Below, one piece after another: positions 11,689 to 22,877 of a stretch of DNA of 64,000 bases (positions within the stretch are counted from its first letter, which is position 1; the number at the start of each line of letters is the position of its first letter). The DNA is from Tragulus kanchil. Taxonomy: Eukaryota > Chordata > Mammalia > Artiodactyla > Tragulidae. Location of the stretch: the NCBI GenBank assembly GCA_022376925.1, contig JAIOJX010000027.1, positions 19,175,471 through 19,239,470 of the forward strand, given 5' to 3'. The notes beneath the pieces were generated by a model that worked only from the letters and a program-made list of their open reading frames with translations, had not been told where the DNA came from and made no database searches. A program made the position numbers and the translations under genes.

Positions 11689-11951
11689 TCTTTTTTTTTT
11701 TAATTTTGACCTCTTTTATTGGTTTCTGTTTATTTATTTATGTTCATCCATCTTTATTCCTTGGCCTGTGCGGGCCTCCCTTTGCAGTGGCCTCTCTCAT
11801 TGCAGAGCACCAGCTCTGGCCCTGGCTCATAATCGGACATACCAGTCCAGCCGCTCCACGGCATGTGGGATCTTCCCAGGCCAGGGATTGAACTGGTGCC
11901 CCTTGCACTGCAAGGCAGACTCTTTACCCATTGGACCACCAGGGAAGCCCT
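11689..11951 (-). mobile_element. CHR-type SINE (CHR-2-like), copy 2 of D3
   Basis: Near identical to the element at 10606-10869, differing mainly in the length of its T/A tail. It is present because of duplication D3 and not as an independent insertion. Confidence 0.8.
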
Positions 11952-13279
11952 AAGACAGTTAATTCTGTTCTATGAATTTTACTTTGATTAAAAAATGAGT
12001 GGACCTATCATGTGTATACACATGAAATATTCATATGTACTCATATGTATATTATACATATACATGAATTCTGCTTTCACATGTTTACATTCATTATGTT
12101 TTTTACACATGTATATATGTGTGCATGCACATAAGTGTGCACTTACACACATATACAATATGTATATAATCATGGACACATATATGTTCACGTACACATA
12201 GGCATATGCATGTGCGTGCACATGTATGTCTGTGTATATAGTCTTTTTTCTCAGCCATTTGAAAAGACATGCTGCCACTTGACTTATATTCAGTTTATTT
12301 TTCATAAAACCAAGGATATTCAAGGGTATTACTATAGCAGAATTTTTAAGATAAGAATTTACAGTACTAAAATCTGACCTACAGTTCTTTCCAAAGGTCA
12401 CTACTTGTGCTAATAAAGAACTCCTTAACAAAAGAAAAAATGTGGAGTTGAACTGTATGAAACATACTGGAACGAAACTGGGAACTAGTGGTTTTTCAAG
12501 ATTTCTTATATCTAGCTCATAATTTTAATCACCAAGATAATATATTATGCAGCACACCTGGGGTGCATGAAGATTGGATTCAGGAATTAATTTCATTCAA
12601 TTACTTAATCTCAAATGTGGGTGCTTTTACATTGTGAACCTATTAATCACTCTTTTAAAGAATAGAAAGAAGGCCAAAAAAAAAAATCTTAAGGGTCTGA
12701 ATATCTTTCAGCCTACAATTTTCTGTTTACTTTTTCTTTGATCATGAAAATCCACAGGCAACCATAAAATTTTAACTGGAGCTATAATTATTTGAAACTT
12801 TCAGAGTGTCTCTAAAGCACTTTAGAACAACCTCAAGTATCATAACTTGATATTATTTCTACTTTTCTACTTACAATGAAAACAAGAGTTGTGAGTCCTA
12901 TTCATCATTTCCACATGAAAAAACAGTAGGAAAAAACTGGTGTGTTTATTCACCTAGAAAATGCCCAGATGGGGTTTATTAACCACATTTTGGTTACTCA
13001 TCTTTATGACTCTGAAATAGAGATAAGATACAATCACAAGGACCTCCCAGATGACCAGTCCAGCAAGGCCACGGGATTGGATGGAGGCTGGGTGTCCATG
13101 ATTGCTTCTAAAGTCAACAACAAAGCATGTTCCAGGTGTCAGTGCTGCGGCATTTTCCAGGAAAGTAAAATGTGGAGCCAGGTTCACACCACTGTCCATG
13201 ATCTAACTGGCATATTCTCTCAGCACTCAAGTGGGAGGGTACCAGTCCTGCAAACTCGTGTTAACATAAGCAATGCATA

Positions 13280-13311
13280 CTTACACACACACACACATAC
13301 ACACACATATG
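13280..13311. repeat. (CA)n microsatellite with TA interruption (also 14371-14402)
   Basis: A short CA run interrupted by 'atacac' and ending in 'atatg'. It is the same length in both copies of D4. Confidence 0.85.
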
Positions 13312-13339
13312 TATACAAGTGTCTGCACACGTGTGTGAT

Positions 13340-13532
13340 CATTTAATCATGCCCAACCCTTTGTGACCCTATGGACTGTAGCCCCCAGGCTCCTCTGTCC
13401 TTGGCAAGAATACTGGAGTGGGTTGCCATGTCCTCCTCCAGGGGATCTTCTCGACCCAGGGATTGCACCCACGTCTCTTCTATCTCCTGCATTGGCAGGC
13501 AGGGTCTTTGCCATTGAGCTACCTGGGATTCT
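13340..13532 (-). mobile_element. Bov-tA SINE, copy 1
   Basis: Plus-strand signs of an antisense element: 'tgaccctatggactgtagcc', 'caagaatactggagtgggtt' and the head complement 'gattgcacccacgtctc'. It lies between two CA microsatellites. The counterpart in copy 2 is at 14431-14623. Confidence 0.85.
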
Positions 13533-13561
13533 CATACATACACACACATATACATACGGAA

Positions 13562-13589
13562 CACACACACACACACACACACACACATA
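13562..13589. repeat. (CA)n microsatellite, length differs between D4 copies
   Basis: About 14 CA units here against about 16 in the copy near 14651-14682. Dinucleotide length is the typical place for sequencing or allelic differences. Confidence 0.85.
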
Positions 13590-13670
13590 ACATCCAAGTG
13601 AGAGGTGAATGGTGGTTAGTTGTGAGAAGACCACACATATATTTATAATTCACAGTGAAACTCTATTTTA

Positions 13671-13720
13671 TGGGGCCTCAAGTTCAGGTGCTATAGTGGT
13701 AAAGAATATCCCTACCAATG
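13671..13720 (+). mobile_element. Bov-tA head cut at the D4 junction
   Basis: 'ctatagtggtaaagaatatc' and 'cctaccaatg' are the first 50 bases of the SINE that is complete at 14764-14980. The break is the D4 copy boundary. Confidence 0.8.
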
Positions 13721-14430
13721 TGAACCTATTAATCAATTTTCTTTTAAAAAGAATAGAAAGAAGGCCAAAAAAAAAAATCTTAAGGGTCTGAATATCTTTC
13801 AGCCTACAATTTTCTGTTTACTTTTTCTTTGATCATGAAAATCCACAGGCAACCATAAAATTTTAACTGGAGCTATAATTATTTGAAACTTTCAGAGTGT
13901 CTCTAAAGCACTTTAGAACAACCTCAAGTATCATAACTTGATATTATTTCTACTTTTCTACTTACAATGAAAACAAGAGTTGTGAGTCCTATTCATCATT
14001 TCCACATGAAAAAACAGTAGGAAAAAACTGGTGTGTTTATTCACCTAGAAAATGCCCAGATGGGGTTTATTAACCACATTTTGGTTACTCATCTTTATGA
14101 CTCTGAAATAGAGATAAGATACAATCACAAGGACCTCCCAGATGACCAGTCCAGCAAGGCCACGGGATTGGATGGAGGCTGGGTGTCCATGATTGCTTCT
14201 AAAGTCAACAACAAAGCATGTTCCAGGTGTCAGTGCTGCGGCATTTTCCAGGAAAGTAAAATGTGGAGCCAGGTTCACACCACTGTCCATGATCTAACTG
14301 GCATATTCTCTCAGCACTCAAGTGGGAGGGTACCAGTCCTGCAAACTCGTGTTAACATAAGCAATGCATACTTACACACACACACACATACACACACATA
14401 TGTATACAAGTGTCTGCACACGTGTGTGAT

Positions 14431-14623
14431 CATTTAATCATGCCCAACCCTTTGTGACCCTATGGACTGTAGCCCCCAGGCTCCTCTGTCCTTGGCAAGA
14501 ATACTGGAGTGGGTTGCCATGTCCTCCTCCAGGGGATCTTCTCGACCCAGGGATTGCACCCACGTCTCTTCTATCTCCTGCATTGGCAGGCAGGGTCTTT
14601 GCCATTGAGCTACCTGGGATTCT
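14431..14623 (-). mobile_element. Bov-tA SINE, copy 2 of D4
   Basis: Essentially the same sequence as 13340-13532. It is present because of duplication D4. Confidence 0.85.
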
Positions 14624-14651
14624 CATACATACACACACATATACATACGGA

Positions 14652-14682
<31 letters not shown>

Positions 14683-14763
14683 ACATCCAAGTGAGAGGTG
14701 AATGGTGGTTAGTTGTGAGAAGACCACACATATATTTATAATTCACAGTGAAACTCTATTTTA

Positions 14764-14980
14764 TGGGGCCTCAAGTTCAGGTGCTATAGTGGTAAAGAAT
14801 ATGCCTACCAATGCAGGAGATGCAAGCTCTGTCTCTAGGTTGGGAAGATCCCCTGGAAAAGGAAATGGGAACCCACACCAGTATTCCTGCGTGGACAATC
14901 CCACGGACAGAGGAGCCTGGTGGGCTACAGTCCACAGGATCCCAGAGAGTCAGACACAACTGAGCTATTGAGCACACTAA
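14764..14980 (+). mobile_element. Bov-tA SINE, complete
   Basis: Head, body and 3' end are all present ('gatcccctggaaaaggaaat', 'gacagaggagcctggtggg', 'gtcagacacaactgagc'). Copy 1 of D4 contains only its first 50 bases, so this copy shows the original state of the locus. Confidence 0.9.
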
Positions 14981-15576
14981 CCCTATTTTAAATAATCAGT
15001 AAGACCTAAAGGACCCAAGGTACAGAATAAGTGAAATTTAGTACCTTCTGATTCCTTGGCTTCTTCTGGGAAACCCTGAAGAAGTCCCTTCTTCAGAAGT
15101 ATCCTGCACCTTGGTCATGCCCTAATGCACAGGTCAAGGCTGACTTGGACAGGGATACATGCTACACCCAACAAAAATCAACCTATAAACAGGAAGGTGT
15201 TCTACCAGTCGGCCTAGAAGAAGAGAACCAGCCCTTACTGGATGGTGTTGGGTGAGTCACTTTGTCTCATTCAGCTTCCCATTCTCACTCTCAGCATCTT
15301 GTCTCCTGTCTGCAGTGTCTGGTCACAGACAAAACAAAGGAGAAGCCGTGGCACAGAGAAGGAAGCTGTGAGTCAAGCTCTGATTTCACCACCCACAACT
15401 TCTTCTTCCCTCACAGATCCTCTCCAGCCTGCTCCCGGCTCTAGGAGACGCCATACCTGCTGGGGACGCCATACCTGCTGTTCCCATTGCAATGCCCATT
15501 TCCAGCCTGGCTCATTTCCTCCTTTTTATTAGGTCATTCCTCCACAATCAGGGCTCCTGCCAGTGCTTCAATTGTC
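14981..15576. other. Unique non-coding sequence
   Basis: No recognised repeat. Reading frames of up to 96 codons have no recognisable domains and run into the tetranucleotide array, so they are not called. Confidence 0.5.
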
Positions 15577-15855
15577 TGATCTATCTATCAATCTATTTAT
15601 CCATCCATCCATCCATCTATCCGTCCACCCAGCCAGCCAGACAGCCATCTATCCATCCATCTACCTATACATCCATCCATTTATCCATTCATCCATCTAT
15701 CCATTAATCAATCCACCCAGCCAGCCAGCCATCTATCTACCCATCAAGCCATCAATTTATCTATCCACCCAACCATGTATCCAGCTATCTACCTATCCAT
15801 GCATCCACCTATCTATCCACATATCCATTCATTTATCTATCTATATAGCTACCAT
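15577..15855. repeat. Compound (ATCC/ATCT)n tetranucleotide array
   Basis: About 280 bp of degenerate four-base units: ATCC, ATCT, ATTT, GCCA and CACC variants, with two 'cacccagccagccag' islands near 15626 and 15714. The islands suggest an internal higher-order unit of roughly 90 bp. Because the units are four bases long, the array stays open in two frames, producing apparent peptides rich in I, H, P, S and Y that are artefacts. Confidence 0.95.
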
Positions 15856-17640
15856 TTGTCTGTCTTTAAAAGCATTCTATTATAAGGAAGAATGCTTATA
15901 TTCTATTTGACTAACTGGCTTAGCCTTTCTGAGTTTCACTTACTTGTTGACAAAACTGACCAAAAACTCACAGGGGAGTTGCAAGCATAAAGACATGACT
16001 GATGGAAAGAGCTTTTCGTGGCATTTGCTCAATCTGTGGTAGTTTCTCCCTTTGCTTTCTTCCTTTTTTTCCTTTCTCCTTTTCTTTGCCTCTCTTCCAT
16101 CTCACTGAACCACCTCAAATAAAATGGAACCTTCTAAAACGTTAGAATTCTTTGGAAAAAATGTTCTGTACAATACCAGTTCTGGTCAGGAAAGCAAAGG
16201 GACCTATTTCCCAGTGGCCATTCAGACACTCAGGTAAAAGAGGAGGTTACATAACAAGAAAGGAAGTCAGGGGAGAGACTGGACAGTAACCCTCCAGACA
16301 CAAGCCCTCCATACCACACAGTCAATTCGTGATGCCTGACCACTTGGCAAGGTCAGCAATATTCCACAAGCATTAGGGTAACATACCATGGGATCGAAAG
16401 TGAGCCCATTTCAGGATACTGAATAAGAGAAACTTGGCTGCTTTGCTTTGCCAAGGGGGAAAGTGGAGGGGCCGTCTTGGAAGATGACTGATGTGAAATT
16501 GTTAGTTACAGCTTTAAAACTGACCCCTTTGTGTGCATGTTAGGAAACATGGACATGTTTCCAATGCAACATACACCTTCCTCCTTGTCTGATTCTGTTT
16601 ATAAAGCAAAGGGCATGCTACAGAGGTAGGAGACGATAAGAGGCTTCGCTTCCAAAAAATTGGACACACCACAGGATGGAGTTACAGGACTGAATGCGTG
16701 TTCAAGCCAAGTGCTGTGTTTAGGGACACACACATCCTGCAAGCCCACTCATGGGCAACAGCACCGCCAGTGACCACGGGTGTGTGTTCTCTGCATTGGT
16801 TTTCTTGTGCTCCACGTTTGTTCTGTGCCAAAGCAAAGGGGATCATACAACAAACGCTATGACTGCAAGGACTGCTCTATCTCTGCAGCCAGGGCGGCTG
16901 GAGATTCACGGAAAGCAACCCCACTGTCAACAGCTCCTTGGCTCCTCCATCCAGGCTTTCACGGGGTCCTGTGGTCTTTCTTTCTTTTGGATCCAGTTAG
17001 CCCAGTACCTTAGAGTAATTTTCTCCTCTTGGTCTTAAGTTAATTTGAGGGATTCTTCAGGTATTTGAAGCTAAAAGAACCTGGGTTAAAATGAGCACTC
17101 TTGACTTTGAGTTGAGGGCGAACAGGGGCCATTACTTTCTTAGTTTTCAGTTTCTCCAACTCAACTCAGTATTTGGCACAGAGTGGATCCTCAGTGTGTA
17201 CTCGTCATGAGAAAAAGGAATGAAAAATACCGATAAACCTCAGGAGAAGCACCGAGAAGCATGTATGCTTTCCACCACGGGAAAAGCCTTTCCACCAATG
17301 GAACGCGGCTACCCTGTGTTCATCCAGGCATGGGGCTGGAATGCCCATGCCTTAGGTTTTGTTTTAATCCATAATTACCCACTCATTTAATCCATCTGAA
17401 AAATAGTCTCAACCCCTGCTCAAACGATCAGTATGTGTTTCTCCAGGATATGTAGTAAGGTATTAATTCACCTTGAAACATTTAGGTGTCTTTATCGCTC
17501 TCAGATGTTTAAAGTGTCTAAGCAGAGGAAAGGGATGTAGCAGAATGTAAAACGTGTAAACCAGAGACGTGAGGTCTCTCTCTCTGGTGAACCCAACACT
17601 TCATCACACCCAACGGGAAGAGCGGCATGTTGCAGGCTGT
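15856..17640. other. Unique non-coding sequence
   Basis: No transposon is recognised in this 1.8 kb. A 20 bp near-perfect palindrome lies at 16543-16562 ('ggaaacat', then 'ggacatgtttcc'), and its right half matches the p53 half-site pattern RRRCWWGYYY. A 95-codon frame near 16751 has no family resemblance. Confidence 0.45.
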
Positions 17641-18070
17641 CGTTTCTTGAGATGGGCGTTAAGGAAATACTCGATTTAGCCAATGCCAAAGCCCCTCTTG
17701 TAGCGTTTCATGATTGTTTTAGTGTTTGGTACCTTCTGTTCCCCTCTGGCTGTGATGTGAGAGGCCCCCACCCCAAGCCCCCACCCCCCATGACAGCAAT
17801 CTCTAATTGTAAAATGGTAAGACCGTCAGCCAGCAATAATTTGCAATCCAAACAGACTCGACGCTCCCTGACATTTATGGAAACCTCAGACCCCGTGCAT
17901 GGGTTTCAGTTTTCCTCCCTTCGTTCTGTTTTCACAGACAGACAAGTGCTCAGGCTGAGGTTTAATAATGAAGAGAAATTTCTTCTTGGCCTCCTCTTGC
18001 TTGTGTTGGCTGCACCAAGGCTTGCAACAGACGGGTGGTTGGAGCTAATTACACTAAATGGTGAGAACAT
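17641..18070. other. Repeat-free block, candidate conserved non-coding element
   Basis: No repeat similarity. It includes 'ctctaattgtaaaatgg', 'cagcaataatttgcaat' and 'ggagctaattacactaaat', an unusual density of homeodomain-type cores for unique DNA. A 141-codon plus-strand frame crosses it without recognisable domains. A regulatory role is inference. Confidence 0.35.
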
Positions 18071-18465
18071 TATTTGACCCCACTGCAGCCCCAGAGGCTG
18101 TGTGCCTCTGCGCAGACCCAGGCGGACGGAATGCCTCCCGGTGGGGCAGAGGGCAGCAGCCACGCAGCGCGAGATTGCCACTCAAGGCTAGACACGGCTG
18201 GGACTCTGGTGGTTGCCTCAGCATAAACAAGCGAGGCACACGGAAACACGGGGTGACAGCAGGGACTAGGAGAATCCCCCTCAACCAGTGCAACAGCGCT
18301 CAAAAGCAACGACCATCTTCACGCAAGGTGCATCAGATCTTTCAAGAAAACAACAGCAAGACTTCCCCACAGCCTGAGGAGCCAAAAGGGTAATCGTCAT
18401 CACAGACGTCGCTGTCAGGGACCCAGTGACATAGTACAATTATACTACACTCATGTCTGAGTCAT

Positions 18466-18484
18466 ACACACACACACACACACA
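18466..18484. repeat. (AC)n microsatellite
   Basis: A perfect run of about nine AC units. Confidence 0.9.
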
Positions 18485-20084
18485 TGACTGCATGTTTAGC
18501 TCAGTATATAGACGTTCTCACTGCTGCCATCTCTAAAGATGATGGTGACCATGAGCAGTATACCCAAGTTTTTGTTCCAGGGATAACTTGTCATTCATGA
18601 TTTTCAAAAGAAAAATAAACCAACATGCCTAGGGGTGGTAAAGACTCATCTATAAATAGTCTGTCGAGCTGTGACCACACGGCTTCAGGTGGGCCAAACG
18701 TGTGACCAGGCTGGAGAGAGACAACATCAGGTGGATGACTTCATGTAGACAGAATTCTGCAGTTGTTGTTCCTAGACCTGTGTTTTTCTGTGGCATGTCA
18801 GCTCTGGGCAGATCATTCTGAAGCCCTTGGAAATCTCTAAATAGTAATGGTTCCCATGATCTGTCTGGCAGTATTGATTCCATAAAACAGAATTCTCCAT
18901 ACAATGCTTTTAAAGGTCTGCTGGGGTAACTGCTTCAAGTTGCAGTGTTGAATGATTTCTATGACACAGTTTATAAAACCTACTGGGATAATGGGGTGGA
19001 GGCAGGAGGAACAAGAGACAGGAATCCTCAGAAAAGGTTTCCCCCTCTTACCTAGCAAGACGTGGTCTGGACAGTTCTGGTCCTTATTGTAGACACTAGA
19101 CATCTTGCTTTCCTGTCCTATGGTGGCTACCATCATGTCCCTTACTGCCCATGGTCACTAGTGAGAGAAATGACACCATACCCCATCACATCAAGGGTTT
19201 CCTGGTAATGTATCCACTGGAAAATAATGAACAAGGATTGAATTTTAAATTAGGTAAGGGTCCTGACTGCCTCTCTTTCAAAGCAGCATGATCTGCTTCA
19301 GTCAGCAGCCACACTCCATCGCCCGAGTCCTGCTCAGTTACCGCAGCTTAGCTGTCCCCACACTACGTGAGCTGGCATGGGAGGTGCTGCCAGGCATCTC
19401 TTCCCACACAGAACCCACTCAAGGCACATATACGTGGTGCATGGGCAGCCTCTCTCTCAGAGGTAGCACACGGTCACAAAGACAGTGTCTTCCAGTATCT
19501 GGAATGAGATGGGCTGTTTGCTGCACCCTGTGGAGCTTAAACCTCATAAAATGACGCCGACGATTCACATGGGGAGTTTTCTTTGCACAGTGCTTACGCA
19601 AGACAAGTGTACGGGGCCTATTTTCCCCAGTAAAAGATAATTAGTGGTGGTAGGCTGTGCTGTTAAAACACAGATACAGTGAGATTTGAGAGTTTAAATA
19701 TTGTTGTAGCACTACCAACTATAGGTCAGTAATGAGCAAATGTGGGCATAAGCAATACTTAATGATTGAGAGCTGACATGTTTGTTTCCAAATGAAGACA
19801 TGGCACTAGTTGGAGTGACGGCTTCCAGGACTAAAATGGCAGCAGCTGTGGTACAGTCTGTGTCAAACAGTCCGTGAGATGGGACCAGGGTCTGAGGGAA
19901 ACCCAGGACGACGCACTGTGAGTAGCCCGGTCAGGCAACAGAAGACAAGAGCAAAGATAATAAAATGAGCACTGTCTTATGTCCAAGAACAAGGACATCA
20001 GGAAAAAGTGGGAGGCTACTGTTTTCTATGGTATTTCCTAGTCATACATGTATGCAAATATTTAATACATACATTAATAAAAGT

Positions 20085-20112
20085 GTGATATATAATATAT
20101 ATACATACATAT
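20085..20112. repeat. TA-rich simple repeat
   Basis: 'tgatatataatatatataca' followed by 'tacatatc'. AT-only apart from its ends. Confidence 0.8.
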
Positions 20113-21598
20113 CTCTTAGTAGAGAGAGGACAAATACTCAAAGTTCTGTTGTTGATGTTTGCTTCAGTTGTGTTTCTGAGTTTTTGTTTACTTCCAGAGC
20201 TATTTACCCCAGAGGCAGCTAGCTGAGAAAAGGCTGTAGACATGGAACATCTCAGTCCTTTCAGAAGAAAACAGCAGAGTGGCTGGAGCCCACAATGCAG
20301 GGCTGAGGGCTGGCCAGGGCCAGGGACCAGAGACACACGTGGGTCATATGCTGAGAAGCTGGTGCACATCCTGTGAGCACCAACATGGACTTGGGTAGCT
20401 TTCTGACAAAGCCAGTCAGTCAGGCTGACACTTCAGAGGATGCACCGGAGCTGCTTTAAAGGATGGATTGATGGTGACACCAGACTGCCCGCCCAGGAGA
20501 AGAGAGTCTACAGAGCGCAGAGCAGGGGCTGTGCTGAGAAGGAGTGACCGACTCAGCAGCTGGGGGAACTGGCAGGATGCCAATATGGAAAAGCCCGGTG
20601 GTGGAAGGAAGGAAAAGACCACCGTGATTTACAGGCTTCTGATCTGAATCAGAGTGTCTGGTGGAGATCAGACCTAAGAAAGAAGGAACAAGCCTTGAGA
20701 AACAGATCTGAGTGCAGACTGAGCATAAATCCAAAGTTCCTATGGGCAATGGGGCGCAGACATCACGCTTCCAATAAATCTCAGAGCCAGGATTCAATCT
20801 CAGGGCTACTGGCCCCTAGCCTATGGTCTTCTTACACAGGTTGTATCTCCCTGGAGAAGCAACTAGGAAATATCGATGTATGATAAGTTATTATAAAATA
20901 GGTATGAGATATGTAGAGGCAAGAGTTATCAATTCATATTTTTGCTTTTAAGAGGCTTTCTCTTTCATTACAGAAATAAGTACTTGTGAGGTAATACATT
21001 CACAAACAATAGGGCAATCAGGGCAGATTAACTGAGAATGTCAGCCAAATTGAGAATGTCAGCCTTGTGCTGAAATGCTACCCTCTCTCTCCTTCGTCTG
21101 GTACAGGACTAAGTGCAAGAACCTCAGGACAGAAGCTCCTGAGGGCTGAATGGATGGAAATGAGGCTAATAAGAAAAAAATGAAATGGAAAGATTCACCA
21201 GACTCAAGTATTCTTTCTTCCAACAGAATCCTATTCTTAATGCCCTCTTATTTTCAAGCAAGTGGATTTTATCTTTTTCAAAATGATCTGTTGTAATGCA
21301 AACTTTCTTATCTTTTCAACGATAAGAAGTAATGAAGACATAAGCCTTCGGCATCGGAGATTTAAATGAGATTTAAAGATTTAAATGAGGACATAGACTT
21401 TACCATTAGAGATGTTAGTTATAATTTTAAGAAGTAAAATAGGCTGAAAGATTTATGATAGCAGTTAGACACGCAAGCCTGAAAACTGCGTGCTCAAGCA
21501 TGACCACAGAGCAGGTAGCAACAGCTCTCATTAGACACTGTTTATCTAATTTAACATTATTCTGGCAGAGATGCTTTCCCTGCTGGACAGAGTTCATT

Positions 21599-21613
21599 GG
21601 GGGGGGGGGGGGG
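21599..21613. repeat. G15 homopolymer
   Basis: Fifteen consecutive G, directly after 'agagttcatt' and before 'agtttatatt'. Pure G runs of this length are rare in mammalian DNA and hard to sequence. The run could fold as a quadruplex or be length-miscalled. Confidence 0.9.
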
Positions 21614-22283
21614 AGTTTATATTTGCATTTGGTAGTGCACAAACATACAAGAACGTGTATCATAAAAGGAGGCTATGAATGCACATTCGGAAAGTCACCA
21701 AGTCATTCCAACTCAGCATAATGTTCTAGAGCTGTGGCTTTCTTTTTTCTGCGTCTGTTCCCTTCTTCCACAAAAGCTAAGAAATAAGCCCTCCCTCCCA
21801 GCTCAAGAAGGACCCTAGCACAGATCGAAGACTCCAGTTGTCCCCATTATTTCTCTTTGTATTTGTTTCCTTTTTCTCTTTCTACTGCTAACACACACAT
21901 GCAACCAAATATCCAATAATAGCAATCTTCCCTTTTTCTTTCAGTGCCTAAAGTTTCTTGTGTTTGAGATAAAGCAGCCTCTGGATAGAACTGTGTATAA
22001 TAATATCCACCAATATTAATGATTTCATACAGAAACAACAGTTATTCTTGAATAGTCAACTGACAAAAACAGAATCTGGCCTTAGTAAGACCACACTGCA
22101 CACATGTTCACTTAATTTTCTGCTTTCATCTTTACGCTAAGACAGGTTTTAAAAAAATTACTATGCTACTTAGCTTTATATATATATTTAAAATGTAACT
22201 AACCATTCATTTTTCGTGAAGATAATTAAAACTTGGTGAGGCTACCAACTTTTTACTAGGCCTTTTAAAAATTACAACGGTCG

Positions 22284-22568
22284 GGCCTCCCTGGTGGCTC
22301 AGTGGTACAGACTCTGCCTGCCAGTGTAGGAGACATGGGTTCGATCCCTGGTCCAGGGAGATCTCTTAGCTGCAGCAGACAACTGAGCCAAGGAGCCACA
22401 ACTGCTGAAGCCTGTGTGCCCTGACGCCTGTGCCCTGCAACAAGAGAAGCCGCCACAGCAAGAGGCTTATGCACCACAACTCGAGAGTAGCACCGCCCTT
22501 GCTGAAACTAGAAAAAACCATTGTGCAGCAATGAAGACCCAGTGCAGCCAAAAACAAATAAAATTATT
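22284..22568 (+). mobile_element. CHR-type SINE (long, CHR-1-like), copy 1
   Basis: 'cctccctggtggctcagtgg' head, 'gggttcgatccctggtccag' B-box region, a body with repeated GC-rich 'gagccacaactgctgaagcc' units, and an A-rich end 'aaaacaaataaaattatt'. Confidence 0.85.
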
Positions 22569-22586
22569 ATTTTTTTTGTGTGTGGA

Positions 22587-22613
22587 GGGGGGCGGGTTGG
22601 GGAGGGAGAGGGG
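22587..22613 (+). promoter_or_regulatory. G-quadruplex-type motif between two SINE tails
   Basis: G-runs of 6, 3, 4, 3 and 4 are separated by loops of one to three bases (22587-22592, 22594-22596, 22599-22602, 22604-22606, 22610-22613). This satisfies the usual G3+N1-7 rule with short loops. It sits between the A-rich tail of a plus-strand SINE and the tail end of a minus-strand SINE, and is repeated at 23717-23743 in D5 copy 2. A regulatory role is not shown. Confidence 0.6.
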
Positions 22614-22620
22614 CAGGTGG

Positions 22621-22877
22621 GCCACTTTCTATTGGTCTTTCATTTCTCTATTTTCATCCATCTTTGTTCTTTGGCCCATGTGGGCCTCCTATCGCGGTGG
22701 CCTCTGTTGTCGCAGAGCACTGGCTCTGGGCACATGCGCTCCAGAGCTCCGGCTCGGTAATTGGACACATGGGTCCAGCCGCTCCGCGGCACGTGGGATC
22801 TTCCCAGGCCAGGGATCGAACTGGCGCCCCTTGCACTGCAAGGCGGTATCCTTACCCACTGGGCCACCAGGGAAGCC
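22621..22877 (-). mobile_element. CHR-type SINE (CHR-2-like), copy 1
   Basis: The minus-strand head is seen on the plus strand as 'gggccaccagggaagcccc' at the right end, with 'agggatcgaactggcgcc' as the B-box complement. The tail points left towards the G-rich spacer. Confidence 0.85.

Larger units (their letters stand above)
10523..12690. repeat. Tandem duplication D3, unit 1082-1086 bp
   Basis: 'agaggatt' and all following sequence at 10523 recur at 11607. Copy differences are mainly indels: 'aggattagagcc' versus 'aggattaaagagcc', a T-run of 15 versus 11, and short G/T runs near the right end. The unit carries a minus-strand CHR SINE and an alternating purine/pyrimidine tract. The right edge of copy 2 (12633-12690) is also the left edge of D4, so that stretch occurs three times. 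Confidence 0.95.
12633..14813. repeat. Tandem duplication D4, unit 1086-1093 bp
   Basis: 'tgtgaacctattaatc' at 12633 recurs at 13719. The offset rises from 1086 to 1091 because 'cactcttttaaag' in copy 1 reads 'caattttcttttaaaaag' in copy 2. A CA repeat adds a few bases more in copy 2. Copy 1 stops inside a Bov-tA head at 'ctaccaatg', whereas copy 2 continues through the whole SINE. Confidence 0.95.
18071..21830. other. Unique non-coding sequence with short simple repeats
   Basis: Single-copy DNA with no SINE recognised over about 3.8 kb, unusually sparse for this window. It contains a CA run (18466-18484), a TA-rich stretch (20085-20112) and a G15 homopolymer (21599-21613). Frames of up to 117 codons have no recognisable homology. 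Confidence 0.45.

Noticed and set aside
15577..15855. CRISPR-like repeat-spacer array
   Set aside because: Units are four bases with drift and there are no spacers. This is mammalian microsatellite DNA.
15563..15910. Frames rich in I, H, P, S and Y as repeat proteins
   Set aside because: Direct translation of the ATCC/ATCT array, which lacks stop codons in two frames.
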